Source: JAQWRV01 sp045564915
GTDB lineage: Bacteria > Pseudomonadota > Alphaproteobacteria > Rhodospirillales > Rhodospirillaceae
DNA: 64,000 bases
Assembly (NCBI GenBank): GCA_045564915.1
Contig: JBJLGL010000001.1
Span: 186,001-250,000, forward strand
Reading direction: 5' to 3'
Shown: positions 8,763 through 17,965 of the stretch, in pieces
How the letters are laid out: each line of letters begins with the position of its first letter
Position numbering within the stretch: the stretch's first letter is position 1
Notes under the pieces: generated by a model
What the model saw: the letters and a program-made list of their open reading frames with translations, nothing else
The model's database searches: none
What the model was told of the DNA's origin: nothing
Translations under genes and position numbers: made by a program

Positions 8763-9328
8763 GTAAAGTAAAACAACAAAAACTCACTGCCGAAGACCGT
8801 CTCCCGGGAGACCCCAGCTGCCGTGAAACTATTGAAAGGATGATACGTGTCAATCAAGCAGGGGAATATGGCGCCAAGAGAATCTATGAAGGGCAACTTT
8901 CGGTTCTAAAAAATACAGATGCAGAACCAGCGCTTCGTGAAATGCTTGATCAGGAACTAAAGCACCTTGAGCACTTCGATCAATTGCTAGTCCAACGGCA
9001 GGTCAGACCAACTATTTTTCAGCCTTTCTGGCATATGGCTGGGTTCGCTCTTGGGGCCGGAACGGCTCTCTTAGGAAAACAGGCAGCAATGGCCTGTACT
9101 GTTGCTGTTGAAGAGGTAATAGAAGAACACTATGAGAAACAGTCAGAAACTTTAGGGAACGACGAAAGTGAGTTAAGAAGCGTAATAGAAAAATTCCGGG
9201 AAGATGAGCAGCAGCATCGCGAAATTGGCCTTGCAGAGGGCGCAGAGCAAGCACCAGGTTACTTTGCTCTAAAAGAAACCATAAAGACAGGTTCAAGAAT
9301 CGCAATTTGGCTATCAACACGATTCTGA
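8759..9328 (+). CDS. coq7: Demethoxyubiquinone hydroxylase
   Basis: A di-iron monooxygenase that carries out a late ring hydroxylation in ubiquinone synthesis at the inner membrane. The 189-residue protein has the carboxylate-bridged di-iron ligand pattern: NQAGEYGAKRIYEGQ near residues 31-45, ELKHLEHF near 66-73, VEEVIEEHYEKQ near 118, and EDEQQHREIGLAEGAE near 149-164. The C-terminal amphipathic helix (TGSRIAIWLSTRF) is typical of membrane-associated Coq7. The start overlaps the dsbB stop by 4 nt. Confidence 0.95.
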   Translation: MSKVKQQKLTAEDRLPGDPSCRETIERMIRVNQAGEYGAKRIYEGQLSVLKNTDAEPALREMLDQELKHLEHFDQLLVQRQVRPTIFQPFWHMAGFALGAGTALLGKQAAMACTVAVEEVIEEHYEKQSETLGNDESELRSVIEKFREDEQQHREIGLAEGAEQAPGYFALKETIKTGSRIAIWLSTRF

Positions 9329-9357
9329 ATTACAGGCCCAAGCTACTCCGCCATTGA

Positions 9358-9918
9358 CTACCAAGGGTCAAGTTCGGAATCCCAATATAGGAAATCACGC
9401 CAGCTTTCATGTAAGTAGTTGGGTGGAAATGCACGACCAGCGTTTTGCAACTGAGGTGCCGTCGGCTTTCTAGGATCCCGGCATAAGGCCATACCAGCCT
9501 CCTTGGGCGTCCTATTGCTTTTTTTTAGGTTGCAACTGGGGCAAGCAGCAATAACATTCTGCCAAGTAGTCTTACCTCCCCTGGAGCGGGGCAATACATG
9601 ATCAAAAGTGAGGTCATTGGCCGACTGACGTATGCCACAATACTGACATGCAAAAGTATCACGCAAGAATACATTAAACCTCGTAAACGCTGGCGAACGA
9701 TCTATTGGTGCAAATTTCTTCAATGAGATAACGCTGGGTAGTTTTATCTCAAAATTTGGGGAGTGAATCATGGTGTCATATTCCGAAACAACGTTGACCC
9801 GGCCCAAAAACACAGCTTTGATCGCTGACTGCCAAGTCCATAAGGACAAGGGGAAATAACTCAGCGGTCTGAAATCAGCGTTAAGTACCAGAGCCCGGCT
9901 ATTGCCCATACCAATCAT
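9358..9918 (-). CDS. HNH endonuclease family protein
   Basis: A 186-residue protein with a complete HNH core: CQYCG near 91, DLTFDHVLPRSRGG near 103-116, NVIAACPSCN near 121-130, then KSNRTPKEAG. The CxxC pairs form a zinc-binding frame around the HNH His/Asn residues. The N-terminus (ALVLNADFRPLSYFPLSLW) is characteristic of a widespread stand-alone HNH family in Proteobacteria whose physiological role is unknown. It is not adjacent to phage, restriction or intron genes, so a housekeeping rather than mobile role is likely (inference). It is convergent with coq7. Confidence 0.88.
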   Translation of the reverse strand: MIGMGNSRALVLNADFRPLSYFPLSLWTWQSAIKAVFLGRVNVVSEYDTMIHSPNFEIKLPSVISLKKFAPIDRSPAFTRFNVFLRDTFACQYCGIRQSANDLTFDHVLPRSRGGKTTWQNVIAACPSCNLKKSNRTPKEAGMALCRDPRKPTAPQLQNAGRAFPPNYLHESWRDFLYWDSELDPW

Positions 9919-10036
9919 CTAATTTTTTCCCTTTACTTGTTACAACCACAATCACTAAATCGTATTCTTTTTATGGAATAAACGCAAAGCATGATAGAAA
10001 GAGTCGTGTTAAGTGTGACAGTAACATCAGAGATCT

Positions 10037-10903
10037 ATGTCCGTTTCAAAAAATTGTAGGCCAGTCACACGATTTGCCCCCTCTCCAACTGGGGCTCTCC
10101 ATCTGGGTCATGCCTATGCGGCTTTGGTTGCATACAATACTTCAGCTATCAAAAACGGTTCATTTCTATTGCGGTTTGAAGACATTGATCTGAGACGAAG
10201 CAAACGTAAGTTTGAGCGCGCAATATTAGAAGACATCTCCTGGCTTGGAATAAAATGGCAAGGTACAGCCTTGCGTCAATCTGAGCGCTTGGATGTTTAT
10301 GCGCGCGCTATTGATACGCTAAATGAACAAGGTCTCTTATACCCATGTTTCTGCACACGCAAAGATATCGCTAGGGAAATTAGCGCCGCCGGCGCCGCAC
10401 CGCATGGACCCGATGGCTTATTATATCCCGGTACCTGCCGCCATTTAGATGACTTAGAGTGTAAAAAGCGAATCGAACAAGGCAATGGATATGCTCTCCG
10501 CCTTGACATGGCAAAAGCATCTGCGAGAACCGGACAATTAACATGGATGGATACAGAGAGAGGAAAAATAATTGCCAACCCTGAGCAATTTGGTGATGTG
10601 GTTCTGGGGCGGAAAGACTTTGCTACCAGCTACCACCTCTCAGTTGTTATCGATGATCACTTTCAGGGCATAACACTTGTCACACGGGGAAAAGATTTGT
10701 TCGCTGCCACACATGTCCATCGGTTGCTCCAGGCACTCTTATCATTGGATACTCCAGATTACTTTCATCATAAATTGATTATCGGGCAGGACGGGAAGAA
10801 ATTATCCAAACGCGACCAGTCCCTAACTCTCCGCACGCTTCAGGAAGAGGGAAACACACCGACTAGTATATTTGAATTACTTGGGGTCAGTCCGGCAACT
10901 TAA
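10037..10903 (+). CDS. gluQ: Glutamyl-Q tRNA(Asp) synthetase
   Basis: This truncated GluRS paralogue attaches glutamate to the queuosine base at position 34 of tRNA-Asp. The 288 residues hold only the catalytic domain: RFAPSPTGALHLGHAYAAL near 12-30 with the HIGH-type motif, a zinc-site region CFCTRKD near 104 and YPGTCRH near 129, and the class I signature KLSKRD near 255-260. The absence of an anticodon-binding domain separates it from true GluRS. Its last 17 nt overlap the end of xerD, which is read in the opposite direction. Confidence 0.94.
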   Translation: MSVSKNCRPVTRFAPSPTGALHLGHAYAALVAYNTSAIKNGSFLLRFEDIDLRRSKRKFERAILEDISWLGIKWQGTALRQSERLDVYARAIDTLNEQGLLYPCFCTRKDIAREISAAGAAPHGPDGLLYPGTCRHLDDLECKKRIEQGNGYALRLDMAKASARTGQLTWMDTERGKIIANPEQFGDVVLGRKDFATSYHLSVVIDDHFQGITLVTRGKDLFAATHVHRLLQALLSLDTPDYFHHKLIIGQDGKKLSKRDQSLTLRTLQEEGNTPTSIFELLGVSPAT

Positions 10904-11804
10904 ACACTGATAAAGGATGATTTGATTGAACAAGTCGTTTTAGCCTTTCATCTAGAACATGGGTGTAGATTTGAGTCGTCGTTATATCGGCATGACCCAA
11001 CATATCTTGTAAACTTCGTAAGTCAGCCCCATGAGCTAATAGATGTGAGGCAAAAGAATGCCTCAAGACGTGAGGTGAAACACGAGACGGAGCTATGTTT
11101 GACTTAATCGCAAGCTCTTTTAAAGACCGGGCTACCATATCTCGACCAAGATGACCACTTTTTGCCCGAGACGGAAATAACCACCGCGAAGCTGTTTCGC
11201 GTGAAGGGATAAATGTTTCTCGAACATCAAGATAAGCTCTGACCGCCGCACGTGCCGGCGCACCGATCGGTATCATTCGCTCCTTGTTACCTTTGCCACG
11301 CACGATAAGCGTTGGGCGGTCCTGGACGAAAATAGAAACTGGAAGAGAAACGAGCTCAGACACCCTAATACCCGTCGCGTAGAGGATTTCTACAAGTGCC
11401 AAGAGCCTCAATCCACCCGGAGTTCCATCAGAGCGACACATTTCAAGAAGACGGTTAACTTCCTCTTCACTGAGATAGTTAGGTAAGCGGAATCCGTGTA
11501 GCGGGCTATCTAAGGCTGATGTTGGATCATCAGACCGCACGCCCTCAGCAACTAAGAACTTAAAGAACTGGCGCAAACAAGAAAGATGCCTCGCCATAGA
11601 CTTAGGTGCTAAACTAGACGCGGCTAAATAATCTAGATGGCGCTTAAGATCTGATGACTTGGCACTCTCAATACTGCAGGAAAGATGCTCAAGAAATTTA
11701 TCTAGATCACGTTTATATGCATTAATTGTATTTAGAGATGCACCACGCTCAGCAGACATCATGTCAATAAATGTTTCAATATGGTAGACATCTCGGCGGG
11801 TCAA
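10887..11804 (-). CDS. xerD: Tyrosine recombinase XerD
   Basis: A site-specific recombinase that with XerC resolves chromosome dimers at dif. The 305-residue protein has a SAM-like N-terminal domain (NTINAYKRDLDKFLEHL near 21-37) and a catalytic domain with ATGIRVSEL near 144 (Arg), VRGKGNKERMIPIG near 170 (Lys), HVLRHSFASHLL near 247 (His, Arg), and LGHADITTTQIYTHV near 268 (His, Tyr nucleophile). The longest frame starts with TTG at 11804, which fits the family length. It is likely XerD rather than XerC by sequence feel, and the gene lies alongside aroK as in other alphaproteobacteria. Confidence 0.9.
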   Translation of the reverse strand: MTRRDVYHIETFIDMMSAERGASLNTINAYKRDLDKFLEHLSCSIESAKSSDLKRHLDYLAASSLAPKSMARHLSCLRQFFKFLVAEGVRSDDPTSALDSPLHGFRLPNYLSEEEVNRLLEMCRSDGTPGGLRLLALVEILYATGIRVSELVSLPVSIFVQDRPTLIVRGKGNKERMIPIGAPARAAVRAYLDVRETFIPSRETASRWLFPSRAKSGHLGRDMVARSLKELAIKSNIAPSRVSPHVLRHSFASHLLAHGADLRSLQDMLGHADITTTQIYTHVLDERLKRLVQSNHPLSVFKLPD

Positions 11805-11838
11805 ACGTCAATGCTCCGCAGTTGTAGCAGCAATAGAA

Positions 11839-13881
11839 TCATAGTCCCTGAATAATGGCTGCTTCAATGGCTAAACGCCTAGCCTGAGCCTCTAACCCAA
11901 CCTTTAGCAAAGCATCGATTACATTGGAGAGAACGATTGGTGACACTGAAGAGAGTCGATTTTCTTCCAGAGCAAGCAACGCAAAAAGAACTGTTTCTCC
12001 AAGTCTTTTGTTATTGGCTGCATTAGACATCCCATTCCATATTTGTGGACTAGGCATATCTATCGTCATCTGGCCCTGACCATCCATAAGGTCGAACCAG
12101 TCGGCGTTAGTAACTGACTCTCCCAGAGCAGCGAAAGTGCTAAGTACTAATGTTTTATCAAGTCCGAGCCGCCCAAACGGTCGGGTTTCTTCCCACCTCT
12201 TAAACCGAAGAGGCGTAAACCTATTCATAATAGTCGGTTCTAACTGTCGCTCCACCGGCCATATTGCGGCGGCAACATCAGCAGCCTCAATACTTGTTCG
12301 AGCATAAAGCTGAGATAACTCCAGCCATCTCCGGCCAGCCTCAGTCTCGCCAGCGGCCAGAAGAGCGCGAGCCGCATTCCCCGAAAACCAGTCCAGATCG
12401 CCTACTGGAGTCATATTTTTTACTAAGGGCGCATAGATTAGTCCCATAGTAGCAACATCAGGTCCGTTCCGACCTCTATCACCACGTGCAAAATCAATAG
12501 CACGCGAAATTACCTCTGCACGTGCAGTCGGTATGGTCTGGGACTCAGCCAGTTTGAAAAGGCGAGCCCGCGCCCGAACCGTATCTATTGGAAGGTCATT
12601 TAAATCTATATCACTACTATTTTGTTGCGCGGTCGGAAGTTCTATTTCCAGTACCCCATCGGCTTGCCCTTGTGGGTATCTAGATAGGGCATCCACATTC
12701 GTACGATCTTCTTCGAAAATTTCATCCCGATATAAAGCTCTCAGGACCTCAGCCTCCAGCGCACCAAGGCTTAACGCACCTTCAGCCGCACCAATGCGCT
12801 GGTCAAGCGCCTCTCGTATTCGGCCTTCGATTACCTCATCATTATCGTCATCGTCAACTACGTATAGTGGTGGCGCTTCCGCCAGTACTCGTAGCAAGGT
12901 GGGATCTCCATTGCGAACTAGCTGTGATGGGAATGGCCGACCTGCACTTCGCAACATAGCCAATTGTAGCGGTGTAAGACGGCGCAACCCATTAGGTGTG
13001 ATAGGACGATTGCCTGACATAATCTCCGCAGCCCAAAAAAATGCAGCATCGTCGATACCTATTTCTCGTAAAAGGTCTATTGTTAGAAATGCTCCAGCAA
13101 TGTTGCCATCACTCAATTGACAGAATGCAAATACTTTCTGCCAATACGGATTCTCCGAAATAGGTAATTGTTCCGAAGTATCCAAACACGCTACATCCAA
13201 CCCCCCCTCAACAAGGACTAAATTAGTTCGCATCACCTGCATGGCTTCCGAAATGGCTACTGTAGGCAACAGCTCAATGAGCGCCCTAACGTTTTTCCAA
13301 TCCCCCATTCTTGCTAGTTGAGAAACTCGGCGTTCAAGAATCCCAAGATCGGGAATAGATTGTCCGTCTCCACTTTTTATTTCATCTATAGAGTTTATAT
13401 TCGCTGCAAGTCCTGTTGAACTCGGCACCAACGCAGACATATCGACAAAAACATCGTCAACCTGGGATGGTTCGGGCGGACGCGCGACACTCAAGAGTAG
13501 GCCGCTCATCAAAGACCTTGATGCTTCTGATATAACTCTGGTCGGTAATTTGGGGAGTAGAATGTCAACTAGATCTTTGGGTGTACCGCTCCACATGTCA
13601 ACAGGGAAGCCACCGTTTAGCTCATCAATCAGCCCAAGAGAGTCTGGAGTGACGGCGTTTAGTGCTCGTACAGCTATTTCTCCCGCAGGAACAAGATCTT
13701 GAGATCCCATCTCGCTAGAAAAATCAATTAAGCCACTTTGTGGTACTAAGGAAACTGGAGGCGCAAGCAAATTGGGCTGTAAATGCCTACTATCCTCATC
13801 CGTCTGGGCATTCGCTATAGCTACAACACCAAGAGTTCCCAGAAAGATAAGGCGCAGCAATTCTCTAGCGAAACCGCTCAT
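11839..13881 (-). CDS. Large exported helical protein of unknown function
   Basis: I cannot assign a function. From the ATG at 13881 the product is 680 residues, beginning with a clear signal peptide (ARELLRLIFLGTLGVVAIAN, cleavage after ANA). The frame extends to a TTG at 13908, but that would add nine residues ahead of a normal signal sequence. The mature part looks mainly alpha-helical, rich in Leu/Ala/Ile with recurring amphipathic segments (for example the 190-215 and 520-555 regions), suggesting a solenoid-like periplasmic scaffold (inference). There are no catalytic motifs. An acidic run (DDDDNDE) occurs near residue 345. Its start overlaps by 17 nt the end of an upstream 45-codon membrane ORF. 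Confidence 0.75.
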   Translation of the reverse strand: MSGFARELLRLIFLGTLGVVAIANAQTDEDSRHLQPNLLAPPVSLVPQSGLIDFSSEMGSQDLVPAGEIAVRALNAVTPDSLGLIDELNGGFPVDMWSGTPKDLVDILLPKLPTRVISEASRSLMSGLLLSVARPPEPSQVDDVFVDMSALVPSSTGLAANINSIDEIKSGDGQSIPDLGILERRVSQLARMGDWKNVRALIELLPTVAISEAMQVMRTNLVLVEGGLDVACLDTSEQLPISENPYWQKVFAFCQLSDGNIAGAFLTIDLLREIGIDDAAFFWAAEIMSGNRPITPNGLRRLTPLQLAMLRSAGRPFPSQLVRNGDPTLLRVLAEAPPLYVVDDDDNDEVIEGRIREALDQRIGAAEGALSLGALEAEVLRALYRDEIFEEDRTNVDALSRYPQGQADGVLEIELPTAQQNSSDIDLNDLPIDTVRARARLFKLAESQTIPTARAEVISRAIDFARGDRGRNGPDVATMGLIYAPLVKNMTPVGDLDWFSGNAARALLAAGETEAGRRWLELSQLYARTSIEAADVAAAIWPVERQLEPTIMNRFTPLRFKRWEETRPFGRLGLDKTLVLSTFAALGESVTNADWFDLMDGQGQMTIDMPSPQIWNGMSNAANNKRLGETVLFALLALEENRLSSVSPIVLSNVIDALLKVGLEAQARRLAIEAAIIQGL

Positions 13882-14002
13882 CGGGCACAACCCTCTCACG
13901 GACAGCAACTGGTGCAGGCATATCCCATGTGGCTAACGCTATTGTGCCGCCAACAAGCAGAACCAAAACCACTACAATAAGTAGACGGGTGACAAATTTC
14001 AT
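13865..14002 (-). CDS. 45-residue single-pass membrane protein
   Basis: A short frame runs from ATG at 14002 to TAG at 13865. The product begins MKFVTRLLIVVVLVLLVGGT, one strongly hydrophobic segment after a basic N-terminus, followed by a short tail containing TWDMPAPVAVRERVVPDERF. The tail resembles a short Pro/Val motif ending in DDRF or DERF that I associate with small membrane proteins in this position in alphaproteobacteria (recollection, not checked). Its last 17 nt overlap the ATG-initiated start of the large exported protein, indicating translational coupling. Too short for usual gene-length cut-offs. Confidence 0.6.
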   Translation of the reverse strand: MKFVTRLLIVVVLVLLVGGTIALATWDMPAPVAVRERVVPDERFR

Positions 14003-14267
14003 TGTTCAAAGTGTACCGATTTCATTTTCTGACATTCCTTGTCTTGAATAAAAGACTTATCGGCAAAAATGGCTAGAACGGGTCGAAATAGTGACGCTGG
14101 AAAGGCATAGGCCCTAATCCACCCCAGCGTTGTCCGGGACAGTACGTGACAGGTATGGTAATGTCTAGATATCGCTATGTTTGAAAGTTTTCGCCGCGTT
14201 ACCATGGCTGAACCTATTAGAATAGTTTTGCTGATAAAATAGACATATTGAATTCAACAGAAGCTCA

Positions 14268-14846
14268 ATGACAAAAATCCTTACATTCCTTGAATCTACG
14301 CCCTCTACTGACCAAATGATTGTACTTGTGGGTCTCATGGGCGCTGGCAAAAGCTGTGTTGGACGTCGCCTTGCCCGAGAAATGAAAGTGCCTTTTGTGG
14401 ATGCTGATACTGAAGTAGAGGCCGCTGCCGGATCTTCCATCGCCGATATTTTTGCCCAATATGGAGAGCAAGCTTTCCGTGAGGGAGAACGAAGAGTTAT
14501 CGCGCGCCTTCTTGACGGTCCTCCGGCTGTTCTAGCGACAGGTGGTGGAGCTTTTATAGATGGAGAGATAAGAAGGCTTATTCTGGAGAGAAGCACCTCA
14601 ATCTGGCTACGGGCAGACCTAGATACACTGGTCAAGCGGACAGAAGGCCGGACACACCGTCCACTTCTAAATGATGGAAATACTAGGAATACATTAGAAC
14701 AATTGATTGTCGAGCGTTATCCCATTTACGCAGAAGCAGATATCGTTGTAGATACGGGTAGTAATAGTGTAACGGTAACATGCAATAGAGTGATCAAAGC
14801 TCTAACAGCACATCTAAATGATAAAGCATCAATGGCCACCCCATGA
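14268..14846 (+). CDS. aroK: Shikimate kinase
   Basis: Phosphorylates shikimate to shikimate 3-phosphate with ATP in chorismate synthesis. Walker A is GLMGAGKS near residues 22-29. DADTEVEAAAGSSIADIF near 45 contains the substrate-binding Asp region. GEQAFREGERRVI near 66 includes the conserved Arg, ATGGGAF near 90-96 is the Walker-B-like Gly-rich loop, and RTHRPLL near 128 is the lid. Length is 192 aa; a second ATG at 14316 directly before the core is a possible alternative start. The stop overlaps the aroB start by 4 nt. Confidence 0.95.
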   Translation: MTKILTFLESTPSTDQMIVLVGLMGAGKSCVGRRLAREMKVPFVDADTEVEAAAGSSIADIFAQYGEQAFREGERRVIARLLDGPPAVLATGGGAFIDGEIRRLILERSTSIWLRADLDTLVKRTEGRTHRPLLNDGNTRNTLEQLIVERYPIYAEADIVVDTGSNSVTVTCNRVIKALTAHLNDKASMATP

Positions 14847-15967
14847 CATCATCTAGTATACCAAAGCGCACTCTTGAAGTTTCTTTGAGCGAACGCACTT
14901 ACGATATTATTATTGGTCAGGGCCTAATTGAGCAAGCGGGCAAGATGCTTAGCCCCCTCATGCAACAGTCCCGCGCTTTCATCATCAGCGATGATAATGT
15001 AGCACCCTTGTATTTGAACAACCTTCTGAGCACTTTGGAACGCTCGGGGATAGAGGCAGAGTCTCTAGTCTTGTCGGCTGGAGAATCAATGAAAAATTTT
15101 GCAACCCTAGAACTATTGGTTGACACCTTATTATCGGCAAAACTAGAGCGTACGACTACACTGATAGCACTCGGTGGGGGCGTCGTGGGAGATCTCACAG
15201 GATTTGCTGCCTCTATAGTTTTACGAGGTGTCGATTTTGTCCAGATTCCCACTACATTACTGGCACAAGTTGATAGTTCTGTTGGCGGAAAAACAGGCAT
15301 TAATACATCCCGCGGCAAGAACTTAGTCGGTAGTTTTCATCAACCAATCGCCGTTATCGCTGACATTAGTGTACTGGAAACTCTGCCGAAACGTGAGTGC
15401 GTAGCGGGATACGCCGAAGTATGTAAATACGGGCTTATCGGGGACAAAGAGTTTTGGTATTGGCTTGAAGAAAATGGCGCGAATATAATAGGTGGTGATT
15501 CAGCCGCTACCGCTCACGCGATTGAGACCAGCTGCGCTGCAAAGGCTCGTATTGTTGCTGAAGACGAACGGGAAAATGGTGTGCGTGCGCTTCTCAATTT
15601 CGGACATACATTTGCTCATGCCTATGAAGCTGAGGCTGGGTACTCAGGAGCTTTGCTGCACGGTGAGGCCGTTGCTATTGGGATGTGCGCTGCCTTCGCC
15701 CTATCAGCGAGGTTAGGCTTATGCCCCCATGATGAAGTAAAACGTATCCATAAACACTTTAAGTCAGTTGGCTTGCCTGTGAATGTTCCCCAGAACATCG
15801 GTATCAGCGAGCCAGATATTCTCTTATCGCGCATGAAGCAAGATAAGAAGTCTCATGATAGTAAAGTTTCATTTGTTCTGACCAAGGGTATTGGTGAGGC
15901 CTTTCTAACCCAAGACGTTCCACATGACGATCTTAGATCGGTCATCGCCAGTACTATCGCATACTAA
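14843..15967 (+). CDS. aroB: 3-dehydroquinate synthase
   Basis: Cyclises DAHP to 3-dehydroquinate using NAD+ and a divalent metal. The 374-residue protein shows the typical motifs: SAGESMKNFATLELLVD near 79-95, ALGGGVVGDLTGFAAS near 109-124, QIPTTLLAQVDSSVGGKTGIN near 134-153, and the metal ligands in GYAEVCKYGLIGD near 189-201 and FGHTFAHAYE near 254-263. It overlaps aroK by 4 nt, giving the common aroK-aroB pair. A CNNM/CorC transporter gene follows after 33 nt, an arrangement seen in many alphaproteobacteria. Confidence 0.96.
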   Translation: MTSSSIPKRTLEVSLSERTYDIIIGQGLIEQAGKMLSPLMQQSRAFIISDDNVAPLYLNNLLSTLERSGIEAESLVLSAGESMKNFATLELLVDTLLSAKLERTTTLIALGGGVVGDLTGFAASIVLRGVDFVQIPTTLLAQVDSSVGGKTGINTSRGKNLVGSFHQPIAVIADISVLETLPKRECVAGYAEVCKYGLIGDKEFWYWLEENGANIIGGDSAATAHAIETSCAAKARIVAEDERENGVRALLNFGHTFAHAYEAEAGYSGALLHGEAVAIGMCAAFALSARLGLCPHDEVKRIHKHFKSVGLPVNVPQNIGISEPDILLSRMKQDKKSHDSKVSFVLTKGIGEAFLTQDVPHDDLRSVIASTIAY

Positions 15968-16000
15968 TCTTTTGAATGATTTAAGTGGAGCCATTGAACC

Positions 16001-17299
16001 ATGTTGTTCACTGCCGGATGTATAATCTTTCTTCTCTTACTTTCAGCCTTCTTTTCAGGATCCGAGACGGCGCTAACGGCAACGTCTCAATCCTATATGC
16101 ATCAACGTGAGAATGAGGGCATTACACGTGCCAAAACTGTCAACCGCCTCATTAAACATCGAGAGCGTCTAATAGCTACAATTTTATTGGGCAATAATCT
16201 CGTCAATATCCTCGCATCAGCATTAGCGACAAGCTTAATGATCGAGGTTTTTGGAGATCGCGGCGTTGTCTACGCAACAGCTATCATGACCGTGCTTGTA
16301 CTGATCTTTTCGGAAATACTACCTAAGACCTTTGCACTCATACACACCCATCAAATGGCACTTGCTGTAGCGCCCATAATGGAGGTGCTCACTTGGATAT
16401 TCCGCCCAGTAAATATTATTATACAAGCCATTGTTCGTGTGGCTCTGACGTTGCTTGGAGCGAATAAGGAACGCGTTGCCACTGCCCAACAAATCATGTC
16501 TGAATTGCGTGGAGTTATCGATCTTCGTACTGGTGAGGCCGAAGTAAAGGAAAAAATGAAACACGAAAGGGCAATGCTCAGAAGCGTTTTAGATCTCACA
16601 GACGTAGAAGTTGGTGAAATTATGACCCACCGCAAGAATATGGTGATGCTTGAAGCTGATCTTTCACAAGGTGAAGCCTTAGCCCTCGTGTCAGAGAGTT
16701 CCTACACAAGAATACCCTTGTGGCAAGATGAGACAGATAACATTGTTGGTGTGCTGCACGCAAAAGCACTACTTCGCGCACTGCAAACAGCCCATGGGGA
16801 CATTGGACAAGTTAATTTAATCGACGCATGTTCCACACCATGGTTCGTTCCCGAAACAACAAAACTACTGGATCAACTGAATGCATTCCGAGATCGCCGA
16901 GAACACTTTGCCATCGTAGTAAGTGAATACGGTGACTTGCAAGGAGTTGTTACACTAGAGGATATATTAGAGGAAATCGTAGGTGATATTGCTGACGAAC
17001 ACGATGATCTTGTCAGCGGGGTCCGGCCGCAACGCAGTGGCGCATACGTAGTTGATGGCACGGTAACAATTCGTGATCTAAACCGCGAATTTGAATGGGA
17101 TTTGCCAGATGAAGAAGCCGCTACCATAGCAGGCCTAGTCTTGGCCGAATCTCGCTCAATCCCATCTGCTGGGCAAGTTTTTACCTTTCATGGATTTCGC
17201 TTTGAAATACTGAGGCGTCATCGCAACCAGATCCTCCAAATGCGCATAACTCCGCCGGAATCGTCCGATTCTAGAGCGTCTAGGAGTAATGACCCATAA
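16001..17299 (+). CDS. CNNM/HlyC-CorC family divalent-cation transporter
   Basis: A 432-residue membrane protein with the CNNM/CorC architecture. The N-terminal DUF21 (CNNM) domain is at about residues 1-180, with SAFFSGSETALTATSQS near 14-30 and LGNNLVNILASALAT near 64-78. A pair of CBS domains follows at about 200-330, including VGEIMTHRKNMV and GVVTLEDILEEIVGDI. A C-terminal CorC_HlyC domain with GAYVVDGTVTIRDLNREF near 346 ends the protein. Family members are linked to Mg2+ or Co2+ export and resistance; the exact ion here is unknown. It is likely in one transcript with aroK-aroB. Confidence 0.9.
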   Translation: MLFTAGCIIFLLLLSAFFSGSETALTATSQSYMHQRENEGITRAKTVNRLIKHRERLIATILLGNNLVNILASALATSLMIEVFGDRGVVYATAIMTVLVLIFSEILPKTFALIHTHQMALAVAPIMEVLTWIFRPVNIIIQAIVRVALTLLGANKERVATAQQIMSELRGVIDLRTGEAEVKEKMKHERAMLRSVLDLTDVEVGEIMTHRKNMVMLEADLSQGEALALVSESSYTRIPLWQDETDNIVGVLHAKALLRALQTAHGDIGQVNLIDACSTPWFVPETTKLLDQLNAFRDRREHFAIVVSEYGDLQGVVTLEDILEEIVGDIADEHDDLVSGVRPQRSGAYVVDGTVTIRDLNREFEWDLPDEEAATIAGLVLAESRSIPSAGQVFTFHGFRFEILRRHRNQILQMRITPPESSDSRASRSNDP

Positions 17300-17411
17300 G
17301 AGCTAGCCCCCTGATCGCTCAATCAGTGACTTGACCGTTGCATAACACTAGCGCAACAATTCAGTCACGCGGGGCATCCGCTCCCGCACTTAGAGGGAGG
17401 AGAGAACTGCC

Positions 17412-17858
17412 ATGCTGCGCAAGATCGTCCCCGACGTCATTAGTGGCCAGGTACTGCACACTGTAGATCCAGATACCACTGCACGTCACGCTGCCCGGAT
17501 CATGAAAGACAAAAATATTGCTGCAGTTTTAGTGACAGACAATGGTGTTCTTACTGGCATTATTACTGAACGAGATATTACAACGCGCATCGTTGCTGCT
17601 GGTGTTGACCCGGATACAGCTAAGGCAAAAAATATTATGACTGCGAATCCTGATACCTTGCACCCCAACGATACCGCGTCTCAAGCAATCAAAATGATGA
17701 AAGAGCGAAACTATCGCCATTTGCCAGTCAAAGATGAGAATACCTTGGTTGGTATGGTTTCGGTTAGAGATTTATACGCTAGCTATAATCTAGAGCTGGA
17801 AGAGGATCTAAAGGATCGCAATGCATTTATCTATGGTGAGAACTACGGGGCGGGCTAA
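17412..17858 (+). CDS. Two-CBS-domain protein
   Basis: A 148-residue soluble protein made almost entirely of a CBS-domain pair (Bateman module). Repeated features are AARIMKDKNIAAVLVTDNG near residues 28-46, GIITERDI near 50, then the second copy with KAKNIMTANPDTLHPND near 71 and GMVSVRDLYASY near 118-129. Such stand-alone modules bind adenosine nucleotides and act as energy or redox sensors on partner proteins (family knowledge). The partner is unknown. A strong GGGAGGAGAG ribosome-binding site lies before the ATG. Confidence 0.88.
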   Translation: MLRKIVPDVISGQVLHTVDPDTTARHAARIMKDKNIAAVLVTDNGVLTGIITERDITTRIVAAGVDPDTAKAKNIMTANPDTLHPNDTASQAIKMMKERNYRHLPVKDENTLVGMVSVRDLYASYNLELEEDLKDRNAFIYGENYGAG

Positions 17859-17965
17859 CCATTATTTGGCGCGTTTTTTATAGGTAATATTCAAACTAAG
17901 GTCTTGGATATTTAGGCCTGATACGCTACGTGTTCGCACACTGAGGTATGTATTGACGAGGTCCT

